From NCBI GenBank assembly GCA_002483105.1, contig DLHG01000013.1, positions 620,001 through 684,000 of the forward strand: a stretch of DNA of 64,000 nt. The letters run 5' to 3'. The notes under the pieces are model-generated. The model had not been told where the DNA came from. It saw only the letters and a program-made list of their open reading frames with translations, and made no database searches. Numbering within the stretch: position 1 is the first letter of the stretch; each line of letters opens with the position of its first letter. Shown one piece after another: positions 16,251 to 23,944 of the stretch. Source of the DNA: Bacteroidetes bacterium UBA7674. GTDB taxonomy: Bacteria; Bacteroidota; Bacteroidia; Chitinophagales; Chitinophagaceae. The translations under genes and the position numbers were made by a program.

Positions 16251-17537
16251 CTAGAGTATCTCGTACACATCATCAAATACGGTAACACCGCCTTCGCTGG
16301 TTACTTCAGCAGGCATGTAGATAACAAAGACCGGTACAGGCTTTATCGCTTTGCTTTTGGGCTTTTGATTTTCCAGGCATTGGTCTATAAAGTCTTCATC
16401 CAGTTTTTCTTTCAGGAAGATGTTGGCAAGACCTACGGGATTTTCCAGCCTGATACAGCCATGACTAAAGAAACGCTTTTTCTTGCTGAAAGCAGGTTTC
16501 AGGTTGGTATCGTGCATGTAGATGTCGAAAGGGTCGGTAAGGTTAAACTTGATAACACCTAATGGATTATCACAACCGGGATCCTGGCGGAAGTTGTACG
16601 GGAAATTATTCTTGTTGAATTTTTTCCAGTTGAGCGAAGAGGGCTTTATGCTCTTGCCGTTCTTGTCCATCACCCTCATGTTCAAGTCGTCTATCTGTGC
16701 TTCATTCTCCTGGCAGAAAGGAAGTATCTCGTTTACAGCAATACTACGTGGTACATGCCAGAAAGGATAGGTAGTGATATTGTTGCAATAAGCAGTGAAG
16801 CGTGGTGTTTCAGTAGGTGTGTTGCCTGCTACTATCTTCATGCTTAGTTTCACAATGCCGTCTTCGTAGTATCTCAGTTTGCCCGAAGCGATATTCACTA
16901 CGATGGACTCACTGAAGTTGAAATGATGTATCCAGCGATAGTAGGCGAGAGTAGCCTTGATTTTCTTTACATTAGGCGTGTTCTCTTCTTCTATTTGTCC
17001 CTCAAGTGCGCCGAGGAGTGTTTTGTATTCCTTGTTTTTAGGTTCCAGTGAGGCGGCCAGTCTTTTAATGCTAGCGGCATCGTCCAGTGCCAGCAAATCG
17101 CGCATGAGGTTTTCATCGTCCTTTTGCCTGAACTTACGTGAGAGCTCATCGTATTTTATCCATGTTTCTATCTTGGGAGATTTCAACATGTCTTTGCTGT
17201 AAGAGATCAGTGCATCGGTAAAGTATTGTTCGGCAGCTCTCTTCTCATTGATATCGAGGTAACTATTTTTGTTCAGCTCGTGAAGGAGTGCCTGGTGATA
17301 GCGTTTCCTGTTCAGGCCTTTATAGTGACTTTTGTCAACCAGCTTTATTAATTGCTCCCTAAGCTCGGCAGCATATTCTCCTTTGGTCCAGAAAGACTTC
17401 TTTTTGGCATTAAAGTTATTGGTAAGAGTGGGGAAGTTCAGTTTTTCAGCAGACACAGCTGTTGCAGGCACTGCCCACAACTGAAAACAACACATACATA
17501 ATAACAAGCTTAGTATTCCCGGAACTTTGATGTTCAT
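16251..17537 (-). CDS. L,D-transpeptidase (YkuD domain, YcbB-like)
   Basis: The ATG at 17537 yields 428 residues; the upstream TTG is less likely. A signal peptide (about 1-25) is followed by an alpha-helical region resembling the scaffold/peptidoglycan-binding part of YcbB-type enzymes (30-210). The YkuD catalytic domain starts with IVVNIASGKLRYYEDG near 215. The active site is MHDTNLKPAF ... FFSHGCIRLENP near 340-370, giving the H-x(n)-S-H-G-C-x-R catalytic His and Cys. Such enzymes make 3-3 cross-links in peptidoglycan or attach proteins to it, in the periplasm. Stand-alone gene; family assignment is secure. Confidence 0.9.
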   Translation of the reverse strand: MNIKVPGILSLLLCMCCFQLWAVPATAVSAEKLNFPTLTNNFNAKKKSFWTKGEYAAELREQLIKLVDKSHYKGLNRKRYHQALLHELNKNSYLDINEKRAAEQYFTDALISYSKDMLKSPKIETWIKYDELSRKFRQKDDENLMRDLLALDDAASIKRLAASLEPKNKEYKTLLGALEGQIEEENTPNVKKIKATLAYYRWIHHFNFSESIVVNIASGKLRYYEDGIVKLSMKIVAGNTPTETPRFTAYCNNITTYPFWHVPRSIAVNEILPFCQENEAQIDDLNMRVMDKNGKSIKPSSLNWKKFNKNNFPYNFRQDPGCDNPLGVIKFNLTDPFDIYMHDTNLKPAFSKKKRFFSHGCIRLENPVGLANIFLKEKLDEDFIDQCLENQKPKSKAIKPVPVFVIYMPAEVTSEGGVTVFDDVYEIL

Positions 17538-17699
17538 TATCCCCAAATTTGTTTAGTCCTAGTCCACAATCTCATGCGAGGAGTGTAAAGTTCCGAAATT
17601 CTGCCCGTAAAACATAGACTTTAAAGCAGTTATACATTTTTCAATAATATTAATCTTCTTAAAGAAGCTGTATACGGCTAAAATTAAGCCCACAGCCCG

Positions 17700-18170
17700 T
17701 TAATCCTGTAGATCAGACCTTATATTGCCCTCTGCATCTATCATTACCTTGCGCTCACGGCTACCACTTTTCACCTCAAATATGTAGCTGACAACCCCAT
17801 TTTCTTCCATCCTGTCCACATCGCCTATGGAAAAGCCCGGGAAATTCTTTTTAACAGACTGCTGAACAGGTTCGGGTAGCGCGGCCGCCGGTATCTCTTT
17901 TTGGTGTTTGAGGACATTGCCATCTTTGTCTATCCATGCATCATTGTCCTTTTCGGTCATGCCCATATCGAAGCTCACGTGGTACACAGCAATATCGGAA
18001 CTGGTCTTGGTGGTTTTTGTGTCCCAATGTACGTCTGTGGCTGTTGGGAACTTCTTTACAAATGCGTCCGTTACTGCTGTGGGAATGACAGAAGTATTAG
18101 AGACCACATTGCTCTGCGCAATGGCGCCGGAAGTGGTGAATATGGCGAGAATAAACAATAACTGTTTCAT
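17700..18170 (-). CDS. Secreted PepSY-like (DUF2874) protein
   Basis: A 156-residue exported protein, signal peptide MKQLLFILAIFTTSGAIAQ. Two half-domains follow: VTDAFVKKFPTATDVHWDTK ... AWIDKDGNVLKHQKEIP, then LPEPVQQSVKKNFPGFSIGD ... KVMIDAEGNIRSD. The repeat of (A/V)-F-x-K-x-F-P and a D-x-x-G-N-V/I strand is the PepSY-like pattern of Bacteroidota DUF2874 proteins. Its role is unknown; PepSY domains often inhibit proteases, but the DUF2874 group is not characterised well enough to claim that. Stand-alone on the minus strand. Confidence 0.8.
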   Translation of the reverse strand: MKQLLFILAIFTTSGAIAQSNVVSNTSVIPTAVTDAFVKKFPTATDVHWDTKTTKTSSDIAVYHVSFDMGMTEKDNDAWIDKDGNVLKHQKEIPAAALPEPVQQSVKKNFPGFSIGDVDRMEENGVVSYIFEVKSGSRERKVMIDAEGNIRSDLQD

Positions 18171-18255
18171 AGAATATAGATTTACTATAAAGCATTAAAA
18201 TTCATACCCACAGAGCTGGCATATTTTTTACAACCGTAAGTGAAAAACCAAAACA

Positions 18256-18768
18256 ATGGATACTCCAAAACAAGAGAACCTGCAAGGAACGGAAGCAGCA
18301 AAGAAGATCAAAGAATTGGCAGAGGCGGCACGTGTGGGCCTGATGATGACAAACCTGAAGACACTACCGCTGAGCATAAGGCCAATGGCCACGCAGAAAG
18401 TGGATGAGCAGGGATATATCTACTTCCTGAGTATTAAGCAATCAGATGCAGTAAAGCATATTGAAGCTTCACCGGAAGTACAAATGACCTGGTCGAATAT
18501 GGGCAAAGCGGAATACCTGGCCATTTATGGTAAGGGAGAGGTTTATCGTGACCAGAAAGAGATAGACGACATGTGGAGCGATTTTATCAAAACATGGTTT
18601 CCTGAAGGCAAGGATGATCCTAACCTGGTCATCATCCGCCTGAAGCCTGAGACCGGTTACTATTGGGATACCCAACATGGGAAGGTAGTGCAACTGCTGG
18701 GAATGATGATAGGTGCTATAACAGGAAAAGAAACTGATGATAGCCTGGAAGGAAAGATAAGCCTTTAG
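18256..18768 (+). CDS. Pyridoxamine 5'-phosphate oxidase-family (general stress type) protein
   Basis: A 170-residue flavin-binding split-barrel protein. The core includes AARVGLMMTNLKTLPLSIRPMATQ, GYIYFLSIKQSDAVKHIEASPEVQMTWSN and YLAIYGKGEVYRDQKEIDDMW, the order seen in the general stress protein 26 group of the PNPOx superfamily. KTWFPEGKDDPNLVIIRLKPETGYYWDT is the usual C-terminal part. These proteins bind FMN or F420; the reaction here is unknown and it should not be called PdxH. Probably followed by the DUF gene at 18868 on the same strand. Confidence 0.85.
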   Translation: MDTPKQENLQGTEAAKKIKELAEAARVGLMMTNLKTLPLSIRPMATQKVDEQGYIYFLSIKQSDAVKHIEASPEVQMTWSNMGKAEYLAIYGKGEVYRDQKEIDDMWSDFIKTWFPEGKDDPNLVIIRLKPETGYYWDTQHGKVVQLLGMMIGAITGKETDDSLEGKISL

Positions 18769-18867
18769 GGTATCTGTTTGAGATGGGCACAGTCCTCATT
18801 TATTTTATCTTTTTTGAGTTTTTGTTATGTGGTAAAAACTTATTTTAGAGGAACAGTAGATATTGCA

Positions 18868-19239
18868 ATGGCAGTTAAAAAAACGCCGGCTAACGACATA
18901 GCTGAAAAAATGTTGAAGCAATACGAGGCGGTGATCGGCCATCTCAAAGGGATAGAACGAAAGGGCGTAAGTATGCCTTACACTTCGCTTAACGGACATA
19001 TGTTTTCTTTCCTGGCAAAAGATGGTTCCCTGGCATTAAGGCTGCCTGAAGAAGAACGGGAAGCCTTTATCAAAAAACACAAAACTACCCTTTGTGAACA
19101 GCATGGCGTTGTGCTGAAAGAATACATAGTGGTGCCTGATAAGCTGTGGGAAAAAAATGATGAGTTGCAAGCGTACTTTGATCTCAGTTTAAACTATATA
19201 AAAACACTGAAACCTAAACCTACTGCAAAGAAGAAATAG
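18868..19239 (+). CDS. TfoX-N/MmcQ-like small protein
   Basis: The ATG at 18868 (after GAGGAACAG) gives 123 residues; the frame starting at 18778 adds a hydrophobic stretch unlikely to be translated. The protein contains VSMPYTSLNGHMFSFLAKDGSLALRLPEEEREAFIKKHKT and VVLKEYIVVPDKLWEKNDELQAYFDLSLNYIKTL. This resembles TfoX N-terminal-like proteins of about 110-130 residues often annotated in Bacteroidota, but the match is from memory of the pattern only. It ends in a Lys-rich tail. A strong hairpin at 19281-19331 terminates the unit. Confidence 0.6.
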   Translation: MAVKKTPANDIAEKMLKQYEAVIGHLKGIERKGVSMPYTSLNGHMFSFLAKDGSLALRLPEEEREAFIKKHKTTLCEQHGVVLKEYIVVPDKLWEKNDELQAYFDLSLNYIKTLKPKPTAKKK

Positions 19240-19280
19240 TTTTTCCTGGTCAGCAGAAATTGAAGATCAGCCTTTAGGGT

Positions 19281-19331
19281 TAATAATATAAGAAAGCTAC
19301 CTCAGACTGAGGTGGCTTTCTTATATTATTA
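19281..19331. terminator. Long near-perfect hairpin terminator
   Basis: Arms of 24 bp at 19281-19304 and 19308-19331 with one G:T pair and the 3-nt loop GAC. The inner part is GC-containing (CTACCTCA) and the outer part AT-rich, so A and T tracts sit at both ends. Placed 42 bp after the gene at 18868-19239. Confidence 0.8.
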
Positions 19332-19446
19332 ACTGTCCGCTTTTCGGCAAATGCTCAACTGAATAGGTAATAAGTAATAATAACCGTCATAATACTTGCA
19401 TTATTGAAAGAAATTAATTATTTTGATTTATAATACGAATCATACC

Positions 19447-19920
19447 ATGAGTACAGACAATTTACGAGCACCAGTGCACCCGTTAGAAGCCGTACACAGA
19501 ATGCACTTTAAGGATCATTATTATCCCCCGATAAAGGTCATGAAGATGCAACGGGATGATCTGAAAGATGAAAAGGCTGTAAAAAATAATATGAACCGCC
19601 TGATCAGGCAAGGAGCCTATGCCAGTATTATCTTGTCATTAAGTATAGCAGGTTGCATCTTTATTGCTTCTTATGCGGCTTATATGAGAAGGGTAACCAT
19701 GAAAGACATCATTTGCCTTGTGGGCCTGATAGGAATCAGTTATTTGTGCCGTATAGATAGTATCAAACAAAAGAAGGTATGTATTGACTTTTGGGATTCT
19801 AAGATAGGCGAGGATGAACTGATGAAGAAAACCAATATAGGTAGGATATATATCAGCATTCTTTTTCTTGTTTTCACGGGAATAGCTATAGCCGCATTCT
19901 ATGATATGAAATTTCAGTAA
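19447..19920 (+). CDS. Two-helix membrane protein, unknown function
   Basis: ATG at 19447; the in-frame TTG at 19423 is less likely. The 157-residue product has a basic/aromatic N-terminal tail (HRMHFKDHYYPPIKVMKMQRDD) and hydrophobic segments near residues 58-80 (SIILSLSIAGCIFIASYAAY) and near 85-98 (MKDIICLVGLIGISYL). A last segment, IYISILFLVFTGIAIAAFY, is near the C-terminus. Three membrane spans are therefore possible. Not recognised. A terminator follows at 19925-19960. Confidence 0.65.
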   Translation: MSTDNLRAPVHPLEAVHRMHFKDHYYPPIKVMKMQRDDLKDEKAVKNNMNRLIRQGAYASIILSLSIAGCIFIASYAAYMRRVTMKDIICLVGLIGISYLCRIDSIKQKKVCIDFWDSKIGEDELMKKTNIGRIYISILFLVFTGIAIAAFYDMKFQ

Positions 19921-19924
19921 GCAT

Positions 19925-19960
19925 AAAAAATCCACCCGGCTTAGCCAGTTGGATTTTTTT
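19925..19960. terminator. Bidirectional terminator
   Basis: AAAAAATCCA / TGGATTTTTT arms with an inner GGC/GCC pair. It lies between the plus-strand gene ending at 19920 and the convergent minus-strand gene ending at 20001. Confidence 0.75.
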
Positions 19961-20000
19961 TATCAATTATTATTGATCAACAAATCTATTGATCTGATCA

Positions 20001-20534
20001 TTAGTTATTTTCACGTTGTTCGCGACGTTCCTGCCTGCGCTTCAAGCGTTCTTCACGAGTTTCCTGGCTATTGTCTATAATGGCACCAGTACCCAGACCT
20101 AATGCCGCACCGGCTACACCACCGATAATAGCACCTGTACCTTTCTTCTCACTAACCAATGCACCTGTAACAGCACCAGCACCTGCGCCAATGGCAGCAC
20201 CAGTTGCCTTATTACTCCATCCCTTCTTCTTTTGGGCGGCTGTAGGAGCAGGTTGTTGTGTTGTATTAGCAGGAGCATTTCCGTAGTTGTGATACACGGT
20301 AGTGCTACTGCTGCTTTTACCTGATGCAGTGCGTGACGGAGTGGATGCCGTTTGTATCTCTGCTTGTTGGAGCTCGTACTGCATAGCTGCCACCTCATTC
20401 ATGGAATCAATTACTCGTTGGCGAGCGATCTCCATGTTCAACGAGTCAATTTTTTGCTGCTGAGCTTGTTGTTCCTGTCGGTTACCACATGCAGCTAATC
20501 CTATTACACCTATAAATATTATTACCTTTTTCAT
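20001..20534 (-). CDS. Glycine-zipper (YMGG-like) lipoprotein
   Basis: A 177-residue precursor, signal peptide ending VIGLAACGNRQ (lipid Cys at residue 16). A Gln-rich coiled-coil follows (residues 20-60, EQQAQQQKIDSLNMEIARQR ...). A glycine zipper near 110-155 reads ATGAAIGAGAGAVTGALVSE and AIIGGVAGAALGLGTGAII, where small residues repeat every four positions. The end is very basic and charged (REERLKRRQERREQREN). Such proteins sit in the outer or inner membrane and may oligomerise through the zipper; no specific role is known. Confidence 0.8.
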   Translation of the reverse strand: MKKVIIFIGVIGLAACGNRQEQQAQQQKIDSLNMEIARQRVIDSMNEVAAMQYELQQAEIQTASTPSRTASGKSSSSTTVYHNYGNAPANTTQQPAPTAAQKKKGWSNKATGAAIGAGAGAVTGALVSEKKGTGAIIGGVAGAALGLGTGAIIDNSQETREERLKRRQERREQRENN

Positions 20535-20663
20535 GTTACACGGTTTTTGCCAATAATAGATAGGAAAAGTTGTGCCAACAGGCGTACTGAGGTGTTAAAA
20601 TGCCAAGAGAGCAGGCTCTATGGCTGCTCTCTTGTTTATAGATATTATATAATCTTACGTGAT

Positions 20664-21152
20664 CTATTGTTTTGCCAGATATTCGTCCAGGTTGGTCATG
20701 CCCATAGTAAAGCCTTCTTTGAAGCCCATTTCCAGTATCTTGTTCATGGCATCTTCATCCTTGAAGGTGATATTGATCTTTACCGTAGTTTCACCGTTGT
20801 CCTCTGTAAATACATTTAGCCAATTCATACCCGGGAAATCAGTTGGTGTGCCATTCTCGTCGGTAAAGGAGTCTATGTAGCTGAAGCTTTGCTCATGAGC
20901 AATCGTCTTGTAGTCTGCACGGCAGAAGTGTCTTTCGTTTTCCGGGCTTACCATAGAGTACAGCCATGCACCGCCTTCCCTGAAGTCCATGCTTTTGGTT
21001 TCTGTACGAAAAGGTTTCGGAGCCCACCATTGGTCGAGTATCACTGCGGTAGTCCATGCTTTCCAGACGAGTGGAAGTGAACCATTGAATGAACGGGTAA
21101 TTGTCATTTGTTTGTTCGGGATGTCTTTTTCAAAGACTGCTTCATTAGTCAT
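20664..21152 (-). CDS. SRPBCC/AHSA1-type protein paired with ArsR regulator (copy 1)
   Basis: A 162-residue START-like (SRPBCC) protein of the AHSA1/END group. Landmarks are ITRSFNGSLPLVWKAWTTAVILDQWWAPKPF near the N-terminus, MDFREGGAWLYSMVSPENE in the middle and MGFKEGFTMGMTNLDEYL at the end. The fold makes a hydrophobic cavity, but the ligand is unknown. It overlaps the ArsR gene upstream by 8 bp, so the two are translated together. A closely related gene pair occurs at 56769-57583 with the same layout, and the two proteins share most of these motifs. Confidence 0.9.
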   Translation of the reverse strand: MTNEAVFEKDIPNKQMTITRSFNGSLPLVWKAWTTAVILDQWWAPKPFRTETKSMDFREGGAWLYSMVSPENERHFCRADYKTIAHEQSFSYIDSFTDENGTPTDFPGMNWLNVFTEDNGETTVKINITFKDEDAMNKILEMGFKEGFTMGMTNLDEYLAKQ

Positions 21153-21468
21153 TTTGTTTATTTTTTAGGTTTTCTAATACTGAGTCCAATTGGTTGAAGC
21201 GTTTGTTCCATAGCTTGCGGAACTGCTCCATGAACCTGTCTACTTCTTTCATTTTATTATAGTTCAGATAATAGTATATCTCCCTGCCGGATTGTTCCTG
21301 CTTTAAAAGCTCACATTCTGTAAGGATCTGTATGTGCTTTGATATAGCCTGCCTGCTGCTTTCAAATTCCGCGGCGATAGCATTGGGCGTCATTGCACCC
21401 ACGGCCAGCAGGCTGAGTATAGCCCTTCGGGTGGGGTCGGCAATGGCCTGGAAAACATCTCTTCTCAT
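21145..21468 (-). CDS. ArsR-family transcriptional regulator (copy 1)
   Basis: The ATG at 21468 gives 107 residues starting MRRDVFQAIADPTRRAILSL, the usual start for this subgroup; the longer frame runs through the operator. The winged helix spans residues 10-85 with recognition helix SRQAISKHIQILTECELL and wing GREIYYYLN. No metal-binding Cys pairs (ELCVCDL type) are seen, so it is not an arsenic sensor; regulators of this group sit with AHSA1 genes. It overlaps that gene by 8 bp. The candidate autoregulatory operator is at 21489-21519. Confidence 0.9.
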   Translation of the reverse strand: MRRDVFQAIADPTRRAILSLLAVGAMTPNAIAAEFESSRQAISKHIQILTECELLKQEQSGREIYYYLNYNKMKEVDRFMEQFRKLWNKRFNQLDSVLENLKNKQND

Positions 21469-21488
21469 AATTAGCAACCGTTTGATTG

Positions 21489-21519
21489 CAAATATATGTG
21501 CAATTGTTCGGTTGCGCAA
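21489..21519 (-). promoter_or_regulatory. Promoter and candidate ArsR operator, copy 1
   Basis: On the minus strand, TATATTTG (21496-21489) matches the Bacteroidota -7 element. Directly upstream lie a GCAAC...ATTGC imperfect inverted repeat (21515-21500) and the octamer TTGCGCAA (21519-21512). The block TTGCGCAAC(n)7-TTGCACATATATTTGCAA is shared nearly base for base with 56705-56738, upstream of the second ArsR gene. Confidence 0.7.
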
Positions 21520-21572
21520 ATTTATTTTTGAGGCATGGTATTTATACCCTGTATTAGTTAAATAGATGAGTT

Positions 21573-21785
21573 ATGAAAAAAATTGCCTCTTTTGGAGTAG
21601 GTGTGTTATTGATGACAGCCTTTGCGTCTTGTGAGAAGAACTATACCTGTACTTGTACATATCCGGGGTCTTCTATAGGAACCACTGAAACTTCTTTTAA
21701 ATCTAAAAAGAAAACAGATGCCGAAGCCAGTTGCGCTACATTGAATACGAATGCACAGACCCTTGGTGGGGCTTGCGCTTTGTAA
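21573..21785 (+). CDS. Small cysteine-rich lipoprotein (paralogue 8)
   Basis: A 70-residue precursor with signal peptide ending TAFASC and mature part EKNYTCTCTYPGSS ... KKKTDAEASC ... GGACAL. It keeps the CxC pair, the K-rich helix ending in Cys and the C-terminal Cys. The loop after CxC is Ser/Thr-rich (GTTETSFKSK). It stands alone, divergent from the ArsR gene, and is closed by a strong terminator at 21803-21838. Function unknown. Confidence 0.75.
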   Translation: MKKIASFGVGVLLMTAFASCEKNYTCTCTYPGSSIGTTETSFKSKKKTDAEASCATLNTNAQTLGGACAL

Positions 21786-21802
21786 GGTGTAAAGTATAAT
21801 GG

Positions 21803-21838
21803 AAAAGCCCTGATGCTCCATGGAGTATCGGGGCTTTT
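21803..21838. terminator. Bidirectional terminator
   Basis: Hairpin AAAAGCCC(t)GAT(g)CTCC / GGAG(t)ATC(g)GGGCTTTT between the plus-strand lipoprotein gene and the convergent minus-strand gene ending at 21858. Confidence 0.85.
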
Positions 21839-21857
21839 GTGTGATTTTGAGAAGTTG

Positions 21858-22349
21858 TTATGCGCCTGCGGCGGCCTGGCGAACACGCAGGAGGCGGAGG
21901 CAATAGACGATCAGGAATGGCATGACATCATTAACCTCTTTACTAAGCATAGACTCATTGATGTCGATATCGTGTTGGTATTTGAAGATTTTCCACCTGA
22001 AATAAGAGCGGATAGTTGCTACCGGGCTATCAGCGTTGTCAATTACAATATACTCACTTGCATTCCAGAAGCCTTTTTTTCGGAAGGTATAAGTAGGTCC
22101 GTTGATGAAAGAAATGATAAAGCCTTTGCGCATTTTCATTTCTATTTCGGCGTAGGCTTCGCCATTCTTGCTGATGGCAATTTTAGAACCCCAGAATCCT
22201 ACAGAAGCTGTTTGGTATATGCTGTTGTCGGCTGAAGTATAATGCACTTTTGCAGGCCTCCATGTGTCGAATTCCACAATGCCGATGTGTTGGGCGCGCT
22301 CGTTGTTGATCTCAAGTCGTTTGCTGCTTTGTATGATGGCGTACTGCAT
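21858..22349 (-). CDS. Conserved-looking protein of unknown function, beta-rich
   Basis: Start set at the ATG at 22349 (MQYAIIQSSKRLEI); the frame continues to 22415 but runs through two hairpins (22380-22426). The 163-residue protein is rich in beta-type segments: GIVEFDTWRPAKVHY, ASVGFWGSKIAISKNGEAYAEIEMKMRKGFIISFI and TYTFRKKGFWNASEYIVID. The order of strands, with FW-x-S-K-x-x-I pairs, is reminiscent of tubby/LURP-one-like barrels, but that is a guess. The C-terminus is helical and hydrophobic (VNDVMPFLIVYCLRLLR). It follows exbD on the same strand. Confidence 0.6.
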   Translation of the reverse strand: MQYAIIQSSKRLEINNERAQHIGIVEFDTWRPAKVHYTSADNSIYQTASVGFWGSKIAISKNGEAYAEIEMKMRKGFIISFINGPTYTFRKKGFWNASEYIVIDNADSPVATIRSYFRWKIFKYQHDIDINESMLSKEVNDVMPFLIVYCLRLLRVRQAAAGA

Positions 22350-22379
22350 AGAAGCAAGATAATGAAAACGGCTTATGTC

Positions 22380-22426
22380 GCAAGCAAATGCTTGCTCTAT
22401 GTTGGGTCTAAGCAAATGCTTAGACC
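22380..22426. repeat. Two tandem hairpins between exbD and the next gene
   Basis: GCAAGCA-AA-TGCTTGC at 22380-22395 and GGTCTAAGCA-AA-TGCTTAGACC at 22405-22426. Both are perfect, with the same core AAGCA-AA-TGCTT, 9 bp apart. They lie 5 bp past the exbD stop codon and may stabilise or end its message. Confidence 0.7.
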
Positions 22427-22431
22427 AGTGG

Positions 22432-22947
22432 TTAATTGTTTGCGATCCATTCTTTTTCGGTATCAGTTATTTCGTCAAGGGCATAGAAGGGTACTTGCAG
22501 TATATTCATTTCATCGAGGAGTGTTACCACATCTTCGTAGTTGCAATCATCGTTTGGTTTGATGATGACATGGAGCTGGTGTGCGTCGGCAGAGAATCCG
22601 GCAGGTAGGGCAGCGGCGGCCTTTTGTTTTGCTAAAAGAACCTCTCGTATCTCTTTCTGTTTGGCAAGATGTAGTGTGCTATCCTCGTTGAATGCTCCGT
22701 GATAATAGATCATAGCATGCTCTTTAGTAGGGATGAGCGTGATGGTGCATTCCTCTGCGAATGAGGTGTTAGCACCGGCGGGTTTGAAGGGCATATTGAC
22801 CTCCATGGTCTTTGGTTGTGCCATTGTGGTGGTAAAGATGAAGAAGGTGATGAGCAGAAAGCCGAGATCGACCATGGGCGTGAGGTCTATGCGGGGCGGT
22901 TGTACTTTTCGTTTGCCGTTGTTTTGCGGCAGGTTCATGTCGGCCAT
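22432..22947 (-). CDS. exbD: ExbD/TolR-family biopolymer transport protein
   Basis: The ATG at 22947 (MADMNLPQ) gives 171 residues. The family pattern is clear: a basic cytoplasmic tail, then RIDLTPMVDLGFLLITFFIF, in which the aspartate of the single membrane helix (VDLGFLLITFF) carries protons. A periplasmic domain follows, ending in LHVIIKPNDDCNYEDVVTLLDEM. ExbD works with ExbB and TonB to energise outer-membrane uptake. ExbB and TonB genes are not adjacent, so this is a stand-alone copy, common in Bacteroidota with several ExbD paralogues. Confidence 0.9.
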   Translation of the reverse strand: MADMNLPQNNGKRKVQPPRIDLTPMVDLGFLLITFFIFTTTMAQPKTMEVNMPFKPAGANTSFAEECTITLIPTKEHAMIYYHGAFNEDSTLHLAKQKEIREVLLAKQKAAAALPAGFSADAHQLHVIIKPNDDCNYEDVVTLLDEMNILQVPFYALDEITDTEKEWIANN

Positions 22948-23098
22948 AGTAGTCGGTTTATAGGTAAGACGCCGGATAGGAGATTTTCCATATGGGAGCA
23001 ATCAAATATGACCTGGCTAAAATCAGGCAACACTTATGTAAGTGGAAAAGCTGAGTTGGCATGAAATTGCTTACTGGGTTATTACAAAATCTAGACAA

Positions 23099-23599
23099 AT
23101 GAAACTTACAGGTATTACTGTTACATTATTACTGGCTGCTACTATGACTTCTTCCTGCCATACGAAGTATCTAAAGAAATTCCACAAAGAGGCTAAAAGA
23201 GAAGATGTCGGCTTCGCAAAGATCAAACTGAAGAAAGACACTGTAAGAGTGGTGTACCAGGAACTATCAATGTTCGACTTTGGTAAAGAGGAGATAAAAC
23301 CGGATGCACAGACATCTCTTAAGCGTTTCGCAGGATTGTTGGGTAAGTATGATAAGATTGACTTTATCATAAATGGCTACACTGATAATGTGGGAACAGA
23401 TGAGGTGAACAACAACTTATCTCAGAAAAGAGCAGATAATGCAAAAACATTATTTGAAAACAATGGTGTGAGTGCTCCCAGGATGCAAACACACGGAAGG
23501 GGCGCAACGAACTTTGTAGAGCCAAATACTACAGAAGAAGGCAAGGCAGCCAACAGGCGTGTAGAGCTGCTGTTGTTTGAACGTCCTAAAACGAAATAA
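23099..23599 (+). CDS. OmpA-family lipoprotein
   Basis: The ATG at 23099 gives 166 residues; the frame from 23042 adds 19 non-signal residues. Signal peptide MKLTGITVTLLLAATMTSSC with lipid Cys at residue 20. The OmpA C-terminal domain (residues 60-165) is seen in FDFGKEEIKPDAQTSLKRFAGLL, IIINGYTDNVGTDEVNNNLSQKRA and GRGATNFVEPNTTEEGKAANRRVEL. The Asp of TDNVG and Arg of NRRVEL are the peptidoglycan (diaminopimelate) contacts. It likely anchors the outer membrane to peptidoglycan, like Pal. A terminator follows at 23622. Confidence 0.9.
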   Translation: MKLTGITVTLLLAATMTSSCHTKYLKKFHKEAKREDVGFAKIKLKKDTVRVVYQELSMFDFGKEEIKPDAQTSLKRFAGLLGKYDKIDFIINGYTDNVGTDEVNNNLSQKRADNAKTLFENNGVSAPRMQTHGRGATNFVEPNTTEEGKAANRRVELLLFERPKTK

Positions 23600-23621
23600 T
23601 CAATAGAAGGAATTTAGTAGA

Positions 23622-23648
23622 AGGAGCGCTAAGCGCTCCTTTTGCTTT
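23622..23648 (+). terminator. Terminator after the OmpA-like gene
   Basis: AGGAGCGCT-A-AGCGCTCCT followed by TTTGCTTTTT, 22 bp after the stop codon. Confidence 0.75.
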
Positions 23649-23680
23649 TTGCATACTAATAACTTGCTTATCTTAGATGT

Positions 23681-23944
23681 ATGAGGCCACAACTCTGGAT
23701 GTGCATTTTAGTGACAGTAGCGCTTGCCCCAATAGCAGGTATATTATTGTTCACCGCATTGTTTGGCTTTCTTGGCGGAACGGAAGAGACGATCCTGCTT
23801 GGAGCCATAATGGGTTTCGCGGCACTGATATTGCTCGGGGTGATGATCTACTTTTGGGTGATGAGGGCGAGGATGGTGAAAGAGGAAAGAAAGAGTCTAA
23901 GGCATCATCTACGTTGTTTATTTCTACATTGCCGGATAGGATGA
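23681..23944 (+). CDS. Possible two-helix membrane protein, C-terminus uncertain
   Basis: An 87-residue frame with two clear membrane helices (CILVTVALAPIAGILLFTALFGFL and ILLGAIMGFAALILLGVMIYFWV) followed by MRARMVKEERKS. After residue 73 the sequence (HHLRCLFLHCRIG) looks unnatural, and another frame or the minus strand (23751-23987, MNIHIQQVNNTPIAF...) looks as good. A frameshift or the decayed end of a gene is possible. The membrane part is believable; the exact end is not. Confidence 0.4.
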   Translation: MRPQLWMCILVTVALAPIAGILLFTALFGFLGGTEETILLGAIMGFAALILLGVMIYFWVMRARMVKEERKSLRHHLRCLFLHCRIG

